Source: Rhodospirillaceae bacterium UBA1479 (GTDB lineage Bacteria > Pseudomonadota > Alphaproteobacteria > Rhodospirillales > Casp-alpha2). Taken from it: a stretch of 64,000 nt of DNA. How positions within the stretch are numbered: position 1 is the first letter of the stretch; each line of letters opens with the position of its first letter. The stretch covers positions 1 through 64,000 of the forward strand of contig DCRZ01000010.1 in the NCBI GenBank assembly GCA_002325375.1, read 5' to 3'. The notes beneath the pieces were generated by a model. The model was not told the origin of the DNA and made no database searches. It worked only from the letters and a program-made list of their open reading frames with translations. Shown here one piece after another: positions 1 through 10,038 of the stretch. Both the position numbers and the translations under genes were made by a program.

Positions 1-524
1 TTGCCGACGATGTTGGAGCGGCCCAGCACCACGGCCCGCTTGCCCGCCATGTCGCCCAAGGTTTCCTTCAGCATCAGCAGGCAGCCGTAGGGCGTGCAGG
101 GCACCAGGGCCCGTGCGTCGCCTGACCACAGGCGGCCGACATTGACGGGATGGAACCCGTCGACGTCCTTGGCCGGATCAATGGCGGTGATCACCGCCCC
201 TTCGTCGATGTGATCCGGCAGGGGCAACTGCACCAGGATGCCGTGGACGCCGGGGTCCTTGTTCAGATCGTCGATAAGGGCGAGCAGTTCGCCCTCCGGC
301 GTCGTCACGGGCAAACGGTGTTCGATGGACTGCATGCCCGCGGCGACGGTCTGCTTGCCCTTGGCGCCGACATAGACCTGGCTGGCCGGGTCGTCGCCGA
401 CCAGCACCACGGCGAGCGCCGGGGTGATCCCCGGGCCGTCCTTCAAGCGCCCCACCGCCGCCGTGACCTTTTCACGCAACCGGTCCGCATGGGCCTTGCC
501 GTCGATGATCGCCGCAATGGTCAT
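1..524 (-). CDS. folD: FolD, methylenetetrahydrofolate dehydrogenase/cyclohydrolase (3' truncated by window edge)
   Basis: Bifunctional cytosolic enzyme that interconverts 5,10-methylene-, methenyl- and 10-formyl-tetrahydrofolate. Only the N-terminal ~174 residues lie in the window; the gene runs off base 1. The translation begins MTIAAIIDGKAHADRLREK and carries the family motif VGDDPASQVYVGAK near residue 42, and the NAD(P)-binding stretch VVLGRSNIVGK at the truncated end. The ATG at 524 overlaps the stop of the upstream DUF167 gene by 4 bases (ATGA), so the two are translationally coupled. Family assignment is firm; the C-terminus cannot be judged. Confidence 0.95.
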   Translation of the reverse strand, partial: MTIAAIIDGKAHADRLREKVTAAVGRLKDGPGITPALAVVLVGDDPASQVYVGAKGKQTVAAGMQSIEHRLPVTTPEGELLALIDDLNKDPGVHGILVQLPLPDHIDEGAVITAIDPAKDVDGFHPVNVGRLWSGDARALVPCTPYGCLLMLKETLGDMAGKRAVVLGRSNIVG

Positions 525-889
525 TGTCTCTTCAATCCTTTGTCCTGGCACCAGTCCGTGAGGCGGCGCATCAATTCCGTTCCGTCACCCCGGATCAAAA
601 GCGTCTTGGTTCTGGACGCCGCGCCCTGGGTGACCTCGATATCCGATTTCGCGACCCCCCATTCCTTGGCCAAAAGTTTGACCACGGCGGCGTTGGCCTT
701 GCCTTTGTCGGCCGGGGCCGTGACCGAAACCTTGAGAACCATCCCGCCCTCGGCATCGGCGGCGAGACCGGTCAGCCGGTTGGCCGCCGCCTTGGGCGTG
801 ACCTTGAGCGCCACGCGCAGGCCCTCCGCCACCGCCCGGAACGGTGGGACCGCATCGGGCGCGGAAGCGTCAGACGATCTTATGGGCAA
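521..889 (-). CDS. DUF167 (YggU-like) family protein
   Basis: Small conserved protein of 122 residues whose biochemical role is not established. The core from about residue 25 has the family pattern: LRVALKVTPKA, then a lysine-rich ADKGKANAAVVKLLA, then the glycine/arginine end of the fold. The start used is a TTG at 889, with an AAGGA about 13 bases upstream. A GTG at 832 would shorten the protein to about the usual ~100 residues, so the start is uncertain. It overlaps the YggT gene upstream by 20 bases and folD downstream by 4. YggT-DUF167 adjacency is common in proteobacteria, which supports the call. Confidence 0.85.
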   Translation of the reverse strand: MPIRSSDASAPDAVPPFRAVAEGLRVALKVTPKAAANRLTGLAADAEGGMVLKVSVTAPADKGKANAAVVKLLAKEWGVAKSDIEVTQGAASRTKTLLIRGDGTELMRRLTDWCQDKGLKRQ

Positions 890-1169
890 GGCGGATCAGG
901 AATTCCTTGAGGAACACGAGCCCCAGGATCAGCACCACCGGCGAAATGTCCAGCCCGCCCAGGTTGGGCAGAAAGTTGCGAATCCGCCCGAGCAGGGGTT
1001 CCGTCGCCCGGTAGCAGAAGTCGCCGACCATGTAGACGAACTTGTTCGACGTGTTGACCACGTTGAAGGCGACCAGCCAGCTCAGGATCACGCCGATGAT
1101 GACGACCCATGTGTAAAGGTTGAGGGCGATCAGAAGGATCGAAATGACGGGGCCGGTGATGACGTCCAT
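870..1169 (-). CDS. YggT family integral membrane protein
   Basis: A 99-residue inner-membrane protein of the YggT family. Known family associations are with osmotic tolerance and cell-division or membrane processes, but the function is unsettled. There are two hydrophobic segments: residues ~8-32 (ISILLIALNLYTWVVIIGVI) and ~75-93 (ISPVVLILGLVFLKEFLI). Between them is the conserved NFLPNLGGLD loop. I chose the ATG at 1169 because GGAG sits 8 bases upstream. A longer open frame back to 1295 would add an arginine-rich stretch not typical of the family. It leads the YggT-DUF167-folD run and is divergent from the tRNA gene. Confidence 0.88.
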   Translation of the reverse strand: MDVITGPVISILLIALNLYTWVVIIGVILSWLVAFNVVNTSNKFVYMVGDFCYRATEPLLGRIRNFLPNLGGLDISPVVLILGLVFLKEFLIRLAHKIV

Positions 1170-1368
1170 GTTGGTCTCCGAATGTGCGGGCCGAGGCCGC
1201 ACAAACGTAGGGGCAAGGGCCCGCCGCCGCAAGGTTTTAGGCTGAAACCGCGGCTTGACAGTGCGGATTGCCGGAAGCATTATCCGGCCTCCCAAAATGG
1301 CCGCCTGCCCGGATCGTCTTCCGATGCCGGCGGCTCACCCGGGAAGCCCGCTTGGCCGGGATTCTAAT

Positions 1369-1710
<342 letters not shown>

Positions 1711-1760
1711 GATTTCCCCGCCCAATCGCCCTCGCGACACCGAGAAGGCGGCGTCCAGAC

Positions 1761-1792
1761 AAGAAAAACCCGGGCGACAATCGACGCCCGGG
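1761..1792 (-). terminator. Rho-independent terminator of the FecR-domain gene
   Basis: On the minus strand a perfect 8-bp stem (CCCGGGCG/CGCCCGGG, loop of 8) is followed by TTTTTCTT. It lies 60 bases past the stop codon of the FecR-domain gene and faces the tRNA repeat array. The plus-strand side lacks a T tract, so it is mainly a minus-strand terminator. Confidence 0.75.
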
Positions 1793-1851
1793 CCCTTCAT
1801 GATCGGCGCAACAGTTCCGGACCCGGAGATCCGGAGCGTCACCCTCCCCTA

Positions 1852-3435
<1,584 letters not shown>

Positions 3436-3836
3436 CAACGTTCCTGACTGAATTGCACGCATGATCATTAATCGTTGCCGAGCGGCGCCCTGTTCGGGCC
3501 GCCCTCAACTCCCCAGCACAATCTGCGCGCCAACGGGATGATTAGATGAAACCGGCCTTGGGTGCGGCGCCGGCCGAAACCGAATCGATGTCATTCGATG
3601 GGGCTGAATATAATCGAAATCGAAATGAAATTATATATGCCTTACGCCATAACATGAGGTTTTCCGCAAGGATCGGCCGCAAATTTCTTATGATTGCGAA
3701 ATAAACACGGCGCACTTTTTGGCTGTGCCGGCGGATCATCTCAGAAAACGCCGCTTATGATTTTCGCTGAAAAGTCTGTCACTTTGTGGGAGGTTGGCGC
3801 AACGTTTCATGCAACACAGTCAATGATACAGAACAC
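3436..3836. promoter_or_regulatory. AT-rich divergent intergenic region
   Basis: About 400 bases separate the FecR-domain gene (minus) from the outer-membrane protein gene (plus). The stretch around 3590-3720 is markedly AT-rich for this window, with ATTATATATG and several AAAT runs, and must hold both promoters. A 65-codon open frame on the minus strand (3542-3739) has no recognisable features or ribosome site and I do not call it. No clear operator was found. Confidence 0.5.
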
Positions 3837-4826
3837 ATGAAGACCCTGGGCCCCTTTTGGAAACACGACCAACGGCAGTCGTCGGCGCGCCACAAACGCC
3901 ATGGCTTGGCCGCGGCATGGATCATCGGCCTGGCCGGAATTATCCTGCCGAACACCCATGCCGCGGCAGCGGAGGCGCCGACCGAGCCCGACAAGCCATG
4001 GTCGATCACCCTGGAAGCCGGCATGCTGAACGACGACAGCGTCTCGATCGACGCCCTCGACAATCGGTCGGGGCAGGCTGACCAGGCCCGCGTCTTCAAT
4101 CTGGGCGCGGCCTATTCCCTGTTCAGGCAGTCCGCCCTGCCCATCAAGGTTTCATACAGGTTTTCCAAGACCAGCTACCAGGACCTGAAGGCGTTCAATC
4201 TGCAATCGCACACCGCCTTTTTATCGACCCGCAAGAAACTGTCCGCTTTCGACGCGGGGTTCCTGTACGGGTTTTCCCATACAGAACTGAGCGGCAATCC
4301 CTTCCTGAACTTCCACACGGTCTCACCAACCCTGGGACACGGCCTGACCACGAATTGGTACGTTCTGGGCGGATACAACTACCAGAACAAGACGTTCCAT
4401 ACGGCCAAGTCCAGAAACGCGCAGGTCAACGGCCTGTCGTTCGACAACTTTTTCTTTTTCGACGAGACCCGGTCTTACATCAAGGCCGGGTACCGCTTCG
4501 AGCTGGAGAACGCGGCCGGTAGCGAATTCGATTTCGCGGGGCACTACCTGGACGTCAGTCTGAAGTCGACCTTGAGCGCGTCGCCCGGCGCCGCCACCAT
4601 CCGTTTCGGATATCAGTACTATTTGCGGGACTATACGAACGAGACCCCGTCCATAAGCCGGGAACGGGAAGACCAGCGCCACACGGTCAAGGCGGAGATA
4701 TCCGTACCGGTTCACGAGCATGCCCAGGTGAACGTCGCCTACAAATACGTCAAGGCCCATTCCAACCTGTCGACATCCGATTTCGACGAGAACGTCGTCA
4801 ACGTTTCCCTGGCGCTTAAATTCTAA
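3837..4826 (+). CDS. Putative outer-membrane beta-barrel protein
   Basis: 329 residues with an N-terminal signal sequence (LAAAWIIGLAGIILP, cut near THAAAA). The mature part is dense in alternating aromatic/polar strands (YSLFRQSALPIKVSYRFSK; GFLYGFSHTEL; NWYVLGGYNYQNKTF; IRFGYQYYLRDY; VNVAYKYVK) and ends VNVSLALKF. A terminal phenylalanine on an amphipathic strand is the usual outer-membrane barrel insertion signal. I chose the ATG at 3837; the open frame continues back to 3786 but that part is not signal-like. No family is recognised. Divergence from the FecR-domain gene suggests, but does not prove, a shared envelope function. Confidence 0.7.
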   Translation: MKTLGPFWKHDQRQSSARHKRHGLAAAWIIGLAGIILPNTHAAAAEAPTEPDKPWSITLEAGMLNDDSVSIDALDNRSGQADQARVFNLGAAYSLFRQSALPIKVSYRFSKTSYQDLKAFNLQSHTAFLSTRKKLSAFDAGFLYGFSHTELSGNPFLNFHTVSPTLGHGLTTNWYVLGGYNYQNKTFHTAKSRNAQVNGLSFDNFFFFDETRSYIKAGYRFELENAAGSEFDFAGHYLDVSLKSTLSASPGAATIRFGYQYYLRDYTNETPSISREREDQRHTVKAEISVPVHEHAQVNVAYKYVKAHSNLSTSDFDENVVNVSLALKF

Positions 4827-4974
4827 GGTTGGACGCCTCAACCACGCCCTCCCTAGACCCTTGACTTTCGGCCTAATTGAGGGCGTTTCGCGGATGCAAT
4901 ATCATTCACAGCTATGAATGGCTTGGGTTGCCGTGGGCCGGGGGGATTGGCGCGCGGCGGAATTGGAGAACATC

Positions 4975-5370
4975 ATGCCGAGTGTGCTGGTTGTCGATGA
5001 CAATGAACTGGCGCGAAACCTGATCGCCAATCCGTTGACGGAAGTCGGTTTCAGTGTGGAAACCGCCGCGGGCGGTTTCGAAGCGCTTGAGAAGTTCAAG
5101 GCCAGCCACCATCAAATGGTAATCACCGATATCCTGATGGCCGACGGCGAGGGCATCGACCTGATCCGCTCGCTGCTGGCCGACACCCCGGACCTGCCGA
5201 TCGTCGCCGTATCGGCCGACCCCCGCACCAACGAGACCTCGTCCCTTGGCATGGCCGCCAAGATGGGGGCGCGCAAAACACTGTCCAAGCCGTTCTCGGC
5301 CCTTGAATTGTTGGCCGTGGTCGGCGCCCTGCTGGCCACCGAAGACGAGGCCCAGGCGCAGCCTGCCTGA
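4975..5370 (+). CDS. Single-domain response regulator (CheY-like receiver)
   Basis: 131 residues forming one receiver domain with no output domain. The acidic pocket is D8-D9 (VLVVDDNE), the predicted phosphorylation site D52 (VITDIL), the conserved Ser/Thr is S80 (VAVSAD) and the Lys is K105 (TLSKPF). The loop after the phospho-Asp reads MADGEG rather than the usual MPxMDG. The start at 4975 has GGAGAA 4 bases upstream; an in-frame ATG at 4918 lacks a site. A short Ala/Gln-rich tail ends the protein. No histidine kinase lies near, so its partner is unknown. Confidence 0.9.
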   Translation: MPSVLVVDDNELARNLIANPLTEVGFSVETAAGGFEALEKFKASHHQMVITDILMADGEGIDLIRSLLADTPDLPIVAVSADPRTNETSSLGMAAKMGARKTLSKPFSALELLAVVGALLATEDEAQAQPA

Positions 5371-5401
5371 GGGTTGCTCTTGTCCTGAAATTCACCCCGC
5401 C

Positions 5402-6298
5402 TCAGCCGTCTTCGCGCCGGCCTTCCTGCACGCCGTCGCCGGACAGGCTGTCGCCCATGACCGCCGGCTGCACGCCCGATAGCATCGGCACCCCGGCGCC
5501 GCGCAAGGCCTCCAGAATCGCCCGGTTGACCGCATAGCGCAGTTCGTAATAGCGGCTCGACGGCACCCAGAACCGCACCCCCAGCACCAGCCCGCCGAAG
5601 GTGAAATCGTGCAGCCCGACCTGGGGCTCGGCGCCGCCGGCCTCCGCATCGGCCTTCGGCAAAGCACTGACGACCGCTTTCTGCACGGCCTCGGCCGCGC
5701 GCTCCAGGTCGGCCTCGGCGGCCAGGGCGATCTTGGTCTGCACCACGCGCCGGGTTTCCGAATTGACGATGACCCGGCCGACGATGTCTTTGTTGGGAAT
5801 GGTGATGCGCTCGCCATCCTCGCCGAGCAGGCGGGTATGGGCCATCTTGACCTCGTCGACCACGCCCGAGGTCTCGCCGACCGTAATGGTGTTCCCGACC
5901 ACGAAAGGCCGGGCCAGGATGATCGACAATCCCGCCCCGTAGTTCGACAGCGGCCCCTGCAACGCCATGGTGGCGCCGAAGGCCGATGCCCCGGCCAGCG
6001 CGATCAGGGGAGCGATGGAGATTCCGAAATTGCCGAGCGTGATAATCGCGAGCACCGTCAGGATCAAAATTTTGACCGCATTGCCGATAAAACGCGACAG
6101 GGTGACGTCGATGCCCTTGGCCTCGCAGACCGCCTGAATTCGCCGCGACATCCAGCCACCGGCCTTGAGCCCGACCAGCAGGAACAGCAGCGCCCCCAGA
6201 ATCTGAAACCCGTAGGACACGCCGAACTGAAGCAGCACGTCGACCCATTTGGCGACCTGCTCGACATTCTGTTCCAAGGTTTTTTCGACGTCGTTCAT
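5402..6298 (-). CDS. Small-conductance mechanosensitive channel, MscS family
   Basis: 298-residue inner-membrane channel that opens under membrane tension to release solutes on osmotic downshock. There are three hydrophobic segments: ~25-48 (FGVSYGFQILGALLFLLVG), ~70-90 (VKILILTVLAIITLG) and ~92-125. The last has the Gly/Ala-packed pore helix IALAGASAFGATMALQGPLSNYGAG. The MscS beta domain follows (RPFVVGNTITVGETSGVVDEVKMAHTRL, then ITIPNKDIVGRVIVN). The ATG at 6298 is preceded by AAGGGGG. Length matches the short E. coli MscS type (286 residues). It converges with the receiver gene, leaving 31 bases. Confidence 0.95.
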   Translation of the reverse strand: MNDVEKTLEQNVEQVAKWVDVLLQFGVSYGFQILGALLFLLVGLKAGGWMSRRIQAVCEAKGIDVTLSRFIGNAVKILILTVLAIITLGNFGISIAPLIALAGASAFGATMALQGPLSNYGAGLSIILARPFVVGNTITVGETSGVVDEVKMAHTRLLGEDGERITIPNKDIVGRVIVNSETRRVVQTKIALAAEADLERAAEAVQKAVVSALPKADAEAGGAEPQVGLHDFTFGGLVLGVRFWVPSSRYYELRYAVNRAILEALRGAGVPMLSGVQPAVMGDSLSGDGVQEGRREDG

Positions 6299-6393
6299 GC
6301 CTGCCCCCTTAAGGTCATTGCCTCCGCCCCCGACCGGGACGGGAAAAACCATACCCGAAATCACCCGCGCGGTAAGCGGAAACGGTTGCCGGC

Positions 6394-6801
6394 TCAGTCC
6401 TTGTCGGCGGCATCCGCCTGTTCTTCCAGGCGTTCCATGTCCGCGTCGGAAAAACCGAAGTGATGACCGATCTCGTGGATCAGGACATGGCGGATCAAAT
6501 GGGCAAGGTCCTCGCCGGTCTCGCACCAATAATCGAGAATCGGGCGGCGATAGAGGAACACCATGTCGGGCATGCCTCCCGGATCGCCGACGCTTTTGTC
6601 CGTCAGCGCGATGCCGCGGTAGAGCCCCAGCAGATCGAACGGGCTGTCCAGGTCCATCTCGCGCGCGGTCTCCTCGTCCGGGAAATCCTCGATGCGGATA
6701 ATGACGTCGGCGGCAAGGCGACGCAGGTGGTCCGGAATCAGGGTCAGGGCCTCTTCGGCCATGGTCTCGAAATCGGCAAGACTGGGTGCGGTCAGGGTCA
6801 T
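6394..6801 (-). CDS. Zincin-like metallopeptidase family protein (DUF1025 type)
   Basis: 135 residues. The C-terminal half holds the zinc-binding signature HEIGHHFGFSD (His109, Glu110, His113, then Gly and Asp), typical of the short zincin family often annotated as metallopeptidase or acetylglutamate-kinase-like. The N-terminal half is helical with the conserved LGLYRGIALTDKS and MVFLYRRPI segments. No signal peptide, so cytoplasmic. Substrate unknown. It is divergent from the pterin dehydratase gene. Confidence 0.88.
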   Translation of the reverse strand: MTLTAPSLADFETMAEEALTLIPDHLRRLAADVIIRIEDFPDEETAREMDLDSPFDLLGLYRGIALTDKSVGDPGGMPDMVFLYRRPILDYWCETGEDLAHLIRHVLIHEIGHHFGFSDADMERLEEQADAADKD

Positions 6802-6855
6802 GCGTTAAGCTAGCGCCAAACGATCCGGGTGCAAACGCAAACAGGGAGATCTGAG

Positions 6856-7146
6856 ATGACCGAGAAACTGACCGGCGCGGCACGAGACGCCGCAATCCGG
6901 GACCTGAACGGCTGGGCCGAGGTGCCGGGCCGCGACGCCATCATCAAGACCTTCACCTTCAAGGACTTCAACGCCGCCTTCGGCTTCATGAGCCGCGCCG
7001 CGCTCCAGGCCGAGAAGATGGATCACCATCCCGAATGGTACAACATCTACAACCGGGTCGAAGTCACCCTGGCGACCCACGACGCCGGCGGCGTGACGCA
7101 AAAGGACATCGACCTCGCGGCCTTCATGGACCGGGCCGCAGGTTGA
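6856..7146 (+). CDS. phhB: 4a-hydroxytetrahydrobiopterin dehydratase (pterin-4a-carbinolamine dehydratase)
   Basis: 96-residue PCD/DCoH family protein. The conserved active-site block MDHHPEWYNIYNRV is present near residue 55, followed by VEVTLATHDAGGVTQKDIDLA. The family dehydrates 4a-hydroxytetrahydrobiopterin formed by aromatic amino acid hydroxylases. No hydroxylase is in the window, so it may instead serve a moonlighting or other pterin-salvage role. Start 6856 has AGGGAG 7 bases upstream. Confidence 0.93.
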   Translation: MTEKLTGAARDAAIRDLNGWAEVPGRDAIIKTFTFKDFNAAFGFMSRAALQAEKMDHHPEWYNIYNRVEVTLATHDAGGVTQKDIDLAAFMDRAAG

Positions 7147-7153
7147 AAGGTTT

Positions 7154-7328
7154 AAGAAAACCACTGAGGCGGTGAGGCCGTGAGAAACCTTCAGATCGTC
7201 ATGGCCGGGCTCGACCCGGCCATCCACGCCTTCACTTGCCGTCGGTGCCAATAGTCGTGGATGCCCGGATCAAGTCCGGGCATGACGAAATGAAAAATCT
7301 CACCGTCTCACTGTCTCTGTGGTGAGCC
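7154..7328. repeat. Palindromic intergenic repeat (family A), arms split by a second element
   Basis: The left arm at 7158-7184 reads ACCACTGAGGCGGTGAGGCC and continues GTGAGA. The right arm at 7297-7323, read on the minus strand, is ACCACAGAGACAGTGAGACG followed by GTGAGA. The arms are inverted relative to each other and match at most positions. Between them lies a separate palindromic element (7197-7287). The same arm sequence recurs near 46.7 kb and 50.9 kb. It fills the gap between the convergent phhB and dehydrogenase genes. Confidence 0.75.
7197..7287. repeat. Palindromic element with CGTCATGGCCGGGC... / ...GCCCGGGCATGACG ends
   Basis: Ends are imperfect inverted repeats. The left end has CGTCATGGCCGGGCTCGACC then CGGCCATCCACG. 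The right end has CGTGGATGCCCGGATCAAGT then CCGGGCATGACG. Each end is itself a small hairpin (GGCCGGG-CTCGA-CCCGGCC on the left). Elements with this pattern are widespread between genes of alphaproteobacteria. It sits inside the family A palindrome, as though inserted there. Confidence 0.75.
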
Positions 7329-7333
7329 CTTTA

Positions 7334-8095
7334 TCAGATCGGCTGCATGCGGAGCGCGCCATCGAGGCGGATGACCTCGCCGTTGAGCATGGCGTTGCCG
7401 CAGATCGCCAACACAAGGTCGGCGTATTCCGCCGGATCGCCCAGGCGGGGCGGGAACGGCACGTTTGCGGCCAGGCTGGCCTGAACCTCGTCGGACAGGC
7501 CCGCCACCATGGGGGTCTTGAACACGCCGGGGGCGATGGTCATCACGCGGATGCCCGATTTGGCGAATTCGCGCGCCGCCGGCAGGGTCAGGGCCGCGAC
7601 CCCGCCCTTGGACGCCGCATAGGCGGCCTGCCCGATCTGCCCTTCGAAGGCCGCGACCGACGCCGTATTCACGATCACCCCCCGTTCGCCCGTCGCCAAC
7701 GGGTCGAGCCCCTGCATGCCATGGGCCGCCAGACGCATCAGGTTGAAGGTGCCGATCAGGTTGATCCGGATGGTCTGGGCGAATACGTCGAGCGCCTGCG
7801 GCCCGTCGCGGCCGACGATGCGCTTGGGCGGCGCGATCCCGGCGCAGCTGACGGCGACGCGGGCCGGGCCGTGGGCCTCGGCGGCGGCGGCGACGGCGGC
7901 TTCCAGCGAGCCCGCGTCGGACACGTCGGCCTGAACGGCCTTTCCGCCGACGGCGCTTGCAACTTCCTCGGCACCGGCCAAATTAAGATCAAGGCAGGCG
8001 ACCTTGGCGCCCTTGGCCGCGAGTGCGCGGGCCGTCGCGGCCCCCAGGCCCGAGGCGGCGCCGGTGACCAGGGCCGCGTGACCGGAAATGTCCAT
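7334..8095 (-). CDS. Short-chain dehydrogenase, 3-hydroxyacyl-CoA dehydrogenase type II-like
   Basis: 253 residues, classical SDR fold. The cofactor motif is TGAASGLGAA at residues 11-20, and the Asp of LDLNL near residue 36 predicts NAD preference. The catalytic Ser is in VIVNTASVAAFEG and the Tyr/Lys in AAYAASKGGV. The C-terminal end (PRLGDPAEYADLV, NGEVIRLDGALRM) is characteristic of the HSD17B10 / 3-hydroxy-2-methylbutyryl-CoA dehydrogenase subgroup, which acts in fatty acid or branched-chain catabolism. The substrate call is by resemblance only. Confidence 0.88.
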   Translation of the reverse strand: MDISGHAALVTGAASGLGAATARALAAKGAKVACLDLNLAGAEEVASAVGGKAVQADVSDAGSLEAAVAAAAEAHGPARVAVSCAGIAPPKRIVGRDGPQALDVFAQTIRINLIGTFNLMRLAAHGMQGLDPLATGERGVIVNTASVAAFEGQIGQAAYAASKGGVAALTLPAAREFAKSGIRVMTIAPGVFKTPMVAGLSDEVQASLAANVPFPPRLGDPAEYADLVLAICGNAMLNGEVIRLDGALRMQPI

Positions 8096-8167
8096 GGATG
8101 TCCTCCGTCATTGGAAGTGTTCTGATAGGGTGGATGACTTCTAACAAAGCAAGGGTGTGGCGACAAC

Positions 8168-8536
8168 GTGACACGCAGACCGGATGACCGCGACCCCGGC
8201 GACGAAGACCTGGTGACCCGGGACCTGGGCGGCAAGTTGCGCCGGACCATCGGTAAGGTCCCCTTCACCCGCGACGCCGTGGCGGCCTTCTACGCGGCCC
8301 GCGATCCGGCCACGCCGACGGGCGTGAAGATCGCCGTGATGAGCGCGCTCGCCTATTTCATCGTGCCCTTCGATCTGGTCCCCGATTTCATCGCGGCCTT
8401 GGGGTATACGGACGACGCGACCGTGTTCTACGGCGCCTGGCGGCTGCTCGCCCCGCATTTGAAGCCACAGCACGAAACCAAGGCGCGGGCATTTTTGCTG
8501 CAGGAAGTAAAGGACGACGCGCCGCCGAAAGATTAG
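8168..8536 (+). CDS. DUF1232 (YkvA-like) membrane-associated protein
   Basis: 122 residues. The conserved DUF1232 core is AVMSALAYFIVPFDLVPDFIAALGYTDD near residues 57-84, a hydrophobic hairpin with the FDLVPD signature. Function of the family is unknown. The start is GTG at 8168, 72 bases from the divergent dehydrogenase gene. Its last 4 bases overlap the end of cobQ, which is transcribed towards it. Confidence 0.88.
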   Translation: MTRRPDDRDPGDEDLVTRDLGGKLRRTIGKVPFTRDAVAAFYAARDPATPTGVKIAVMSALAYFIVPFDLVPDFIAALGYTDDATVFYGAWRLLAPHLKPQHETKARAFLLQEVKDDAPPKD

Positions 8537-10038
8537 GCGAAAGCCGCGTCCAGGCCATCCATGTCGAGGTGCGTTTCCAGATGCTTGGCGAGCGCATCGA
8601 GGGTTTCCTCGACCCTGGCCGCGTGGGACGCCGCCGCATAGTCGCCCGCCCGAACGGCGCCCAAAAACGCCGCGCGAAAATCGTCCGCCGCGAACAGGCC
8701 GTGGACATAGGCCCCCATCACCCGCCCGCAGGCGGAAACCGCCCCGTCCGTGCCGTCCGCCAGCACCAGCCAGGGCCGCACCAACCCAGCACCCGTGGTC
8801 TCGCCCATATGCATCTCGTAGCCGGTGATGGCCTGATCGAAAACCGTGTCGCGGCCGGCCGCCGGGCGCAGGGTCTTGGCCGCGCCGATCACCGTGTCGA
8901 CCTCAAGCAGCCCAAGGCCCGGCACCGCCGCCGCCGCCCCCTCGACCCCATCCGGGTCGGCAACGGTCTGCCCCAGCATCTGATAGCCGCCGCACAGTCC
9001 GACGACGACCCCGCCCCGGCGGTGATGGGCCAGGATGTCGATGTCCCAGCCTTCGGCGCGCAGGGCGGCAAGATCGGAAAGGGTCGCCTTGGAGCCCGGG
9101 ATCAGGATCACATCGGTGTCGACCGGGATGACCGCCCCCGCCTCGACGATCACGACCTCGACCCCGTCCTCGGCGTTCAAGGGGTCCAGATCGTCGAAAT
9201 TGGCGATGCGCGGCAGGCGCGGCACGGCGATGCGGATGCGGTCCGGCGCGGTTTGTTGTTGCCCGGCGCCCGCGTCCAGCGCCACCGCATCCTCGGCCGG
9301 CAGCAGGCGGGCGGGCGCGAAATGGGGCACCACGCCGAAGCAACGCATGCCGGTACGGTCCTTGATGATCCGGATCGCATCGTCGAACAGGGTCACGTCG
9401 CCGCGGAACTTGTTGATGACATAGCCGCGCACGCAGGCGCGTTCATCGTCCGTCATCAACTCCCAGGTGCCGACCAGGCTGGCGATCACGCCGCCCCGGT
9501 CGATATCGGCGACCAGCACCACCGGCACCTTCGCCGCCAGGGCGAAGCCCATGTTGGCGATGTCGCCGGCCCGCAGGTTGACCTCGGCCGGGCTGCCCGC
9601 CCCCTCGACAATGACCAGATCGGCGCCGTCCCGCATGACGGCGAAACTGTCCAGCACGGCGGCCAGCAATTCCGGTTTCATCGCGTGATAGTCCCGCGCC
9701 TTGGCGTTGCCCCGGACCTTACCCTGGACGACGACCTGGGCACCGATCTCCGTCTGCGGTTTCAGCAGCACCGGGTTCATGTGCACGCTGAGCGGCTGGC
9801 GCGCGGCCTGGGCCTGCAACGCCTGGGCGCGGCCGATCTCGCCGCCGTCATCGGTCACGGCGGCGTTGTTGGACATGTTCTGCGGCTTGAACGGGCGCAC
9901 AGTGCGGCCCCGGTTGGCGAACAGGCGGCACAGGCCCGCGACGATCAGCGATTTGCCCACGTCCGAGCCCGTGCCCTGAACCATCAGGGCCTTGGCGGGC
10001 CCGGCGGGACGGGCAGGGATGTTATTTGTGGGCGGCAA
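8533..10038 (-). CDS. cobQ: Cobyric acid synthase
   Basis: 501 residues. Uses glutamine and ATP to amidate adenosylcobyrinic acid a,c-diamide at four side chains, giving cobyric acid. The N-terminal dethiobiotin-synthetase-like ATPase domain has the P-loop QGTGSDVGKS near residue 21 and FKPQNMSNNAAV. The C-terminal class I glutamine amidotransferase domain has the nucleophile Cys in VVGLCGGYQMLG, and the catalytic His in MGAYVHGLF. The start is a TTG at 10038; the next ATG (9984) would begin within the P-loop strand and is unlikely. The 5' end overlaps the SYLF gene by 17 bases, indicating an operon. Confidence 0.95.
   Translation of the reverse strand: MPPTNNIPARPAGPAKALMVQGTGSDVGKSLIVAGLCRLFANRGRTVRPFKPQNMSNNAAVTDDGGEIGRAQALQAQAARQPLSVHMNPVLLKPQTEIGAQVVVQGKVRGNAKARDYHAMKPELLAAVLDSFAVMRDGADLVIVEGAGSPAEVNLRAGDIANMGFALAAKVPVVLVADIDRGGVIASLVGTWELMTDDERACVRGYVINKFRGDVTLFDDAIRIIKDRTGMRCFGVVPHFAPARLLPAEDAVALDAGAGQQQTAPDRIRIAVPRLPRIANFDDLDPLNAEDGVEVVIVEAGAVIPVDTDVILIPGSKATLSDLAALRAEGWDIDILAHHRRGGVVVGLCGGYQMLGQTVADPDGVEGAAAAVPGLGLLEVDTVIGAAKTLRPAAGRDTVFDQAITGYEMHMGETTGAGLVRPWLVLADGTDGAVSACGRVMGAYVHGLFAADDFRAAFLGAVRAGDYAAASHAARVEETLDALAKHLETHLDMDGLDAAFA

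Noticed and set aside
3542..3739. 65-codon minus-strand frame between the FecR-domain and barrel genes
   Set aside because: AT-rich promoter-like sequence without ribosome site, family motif or plausible context.
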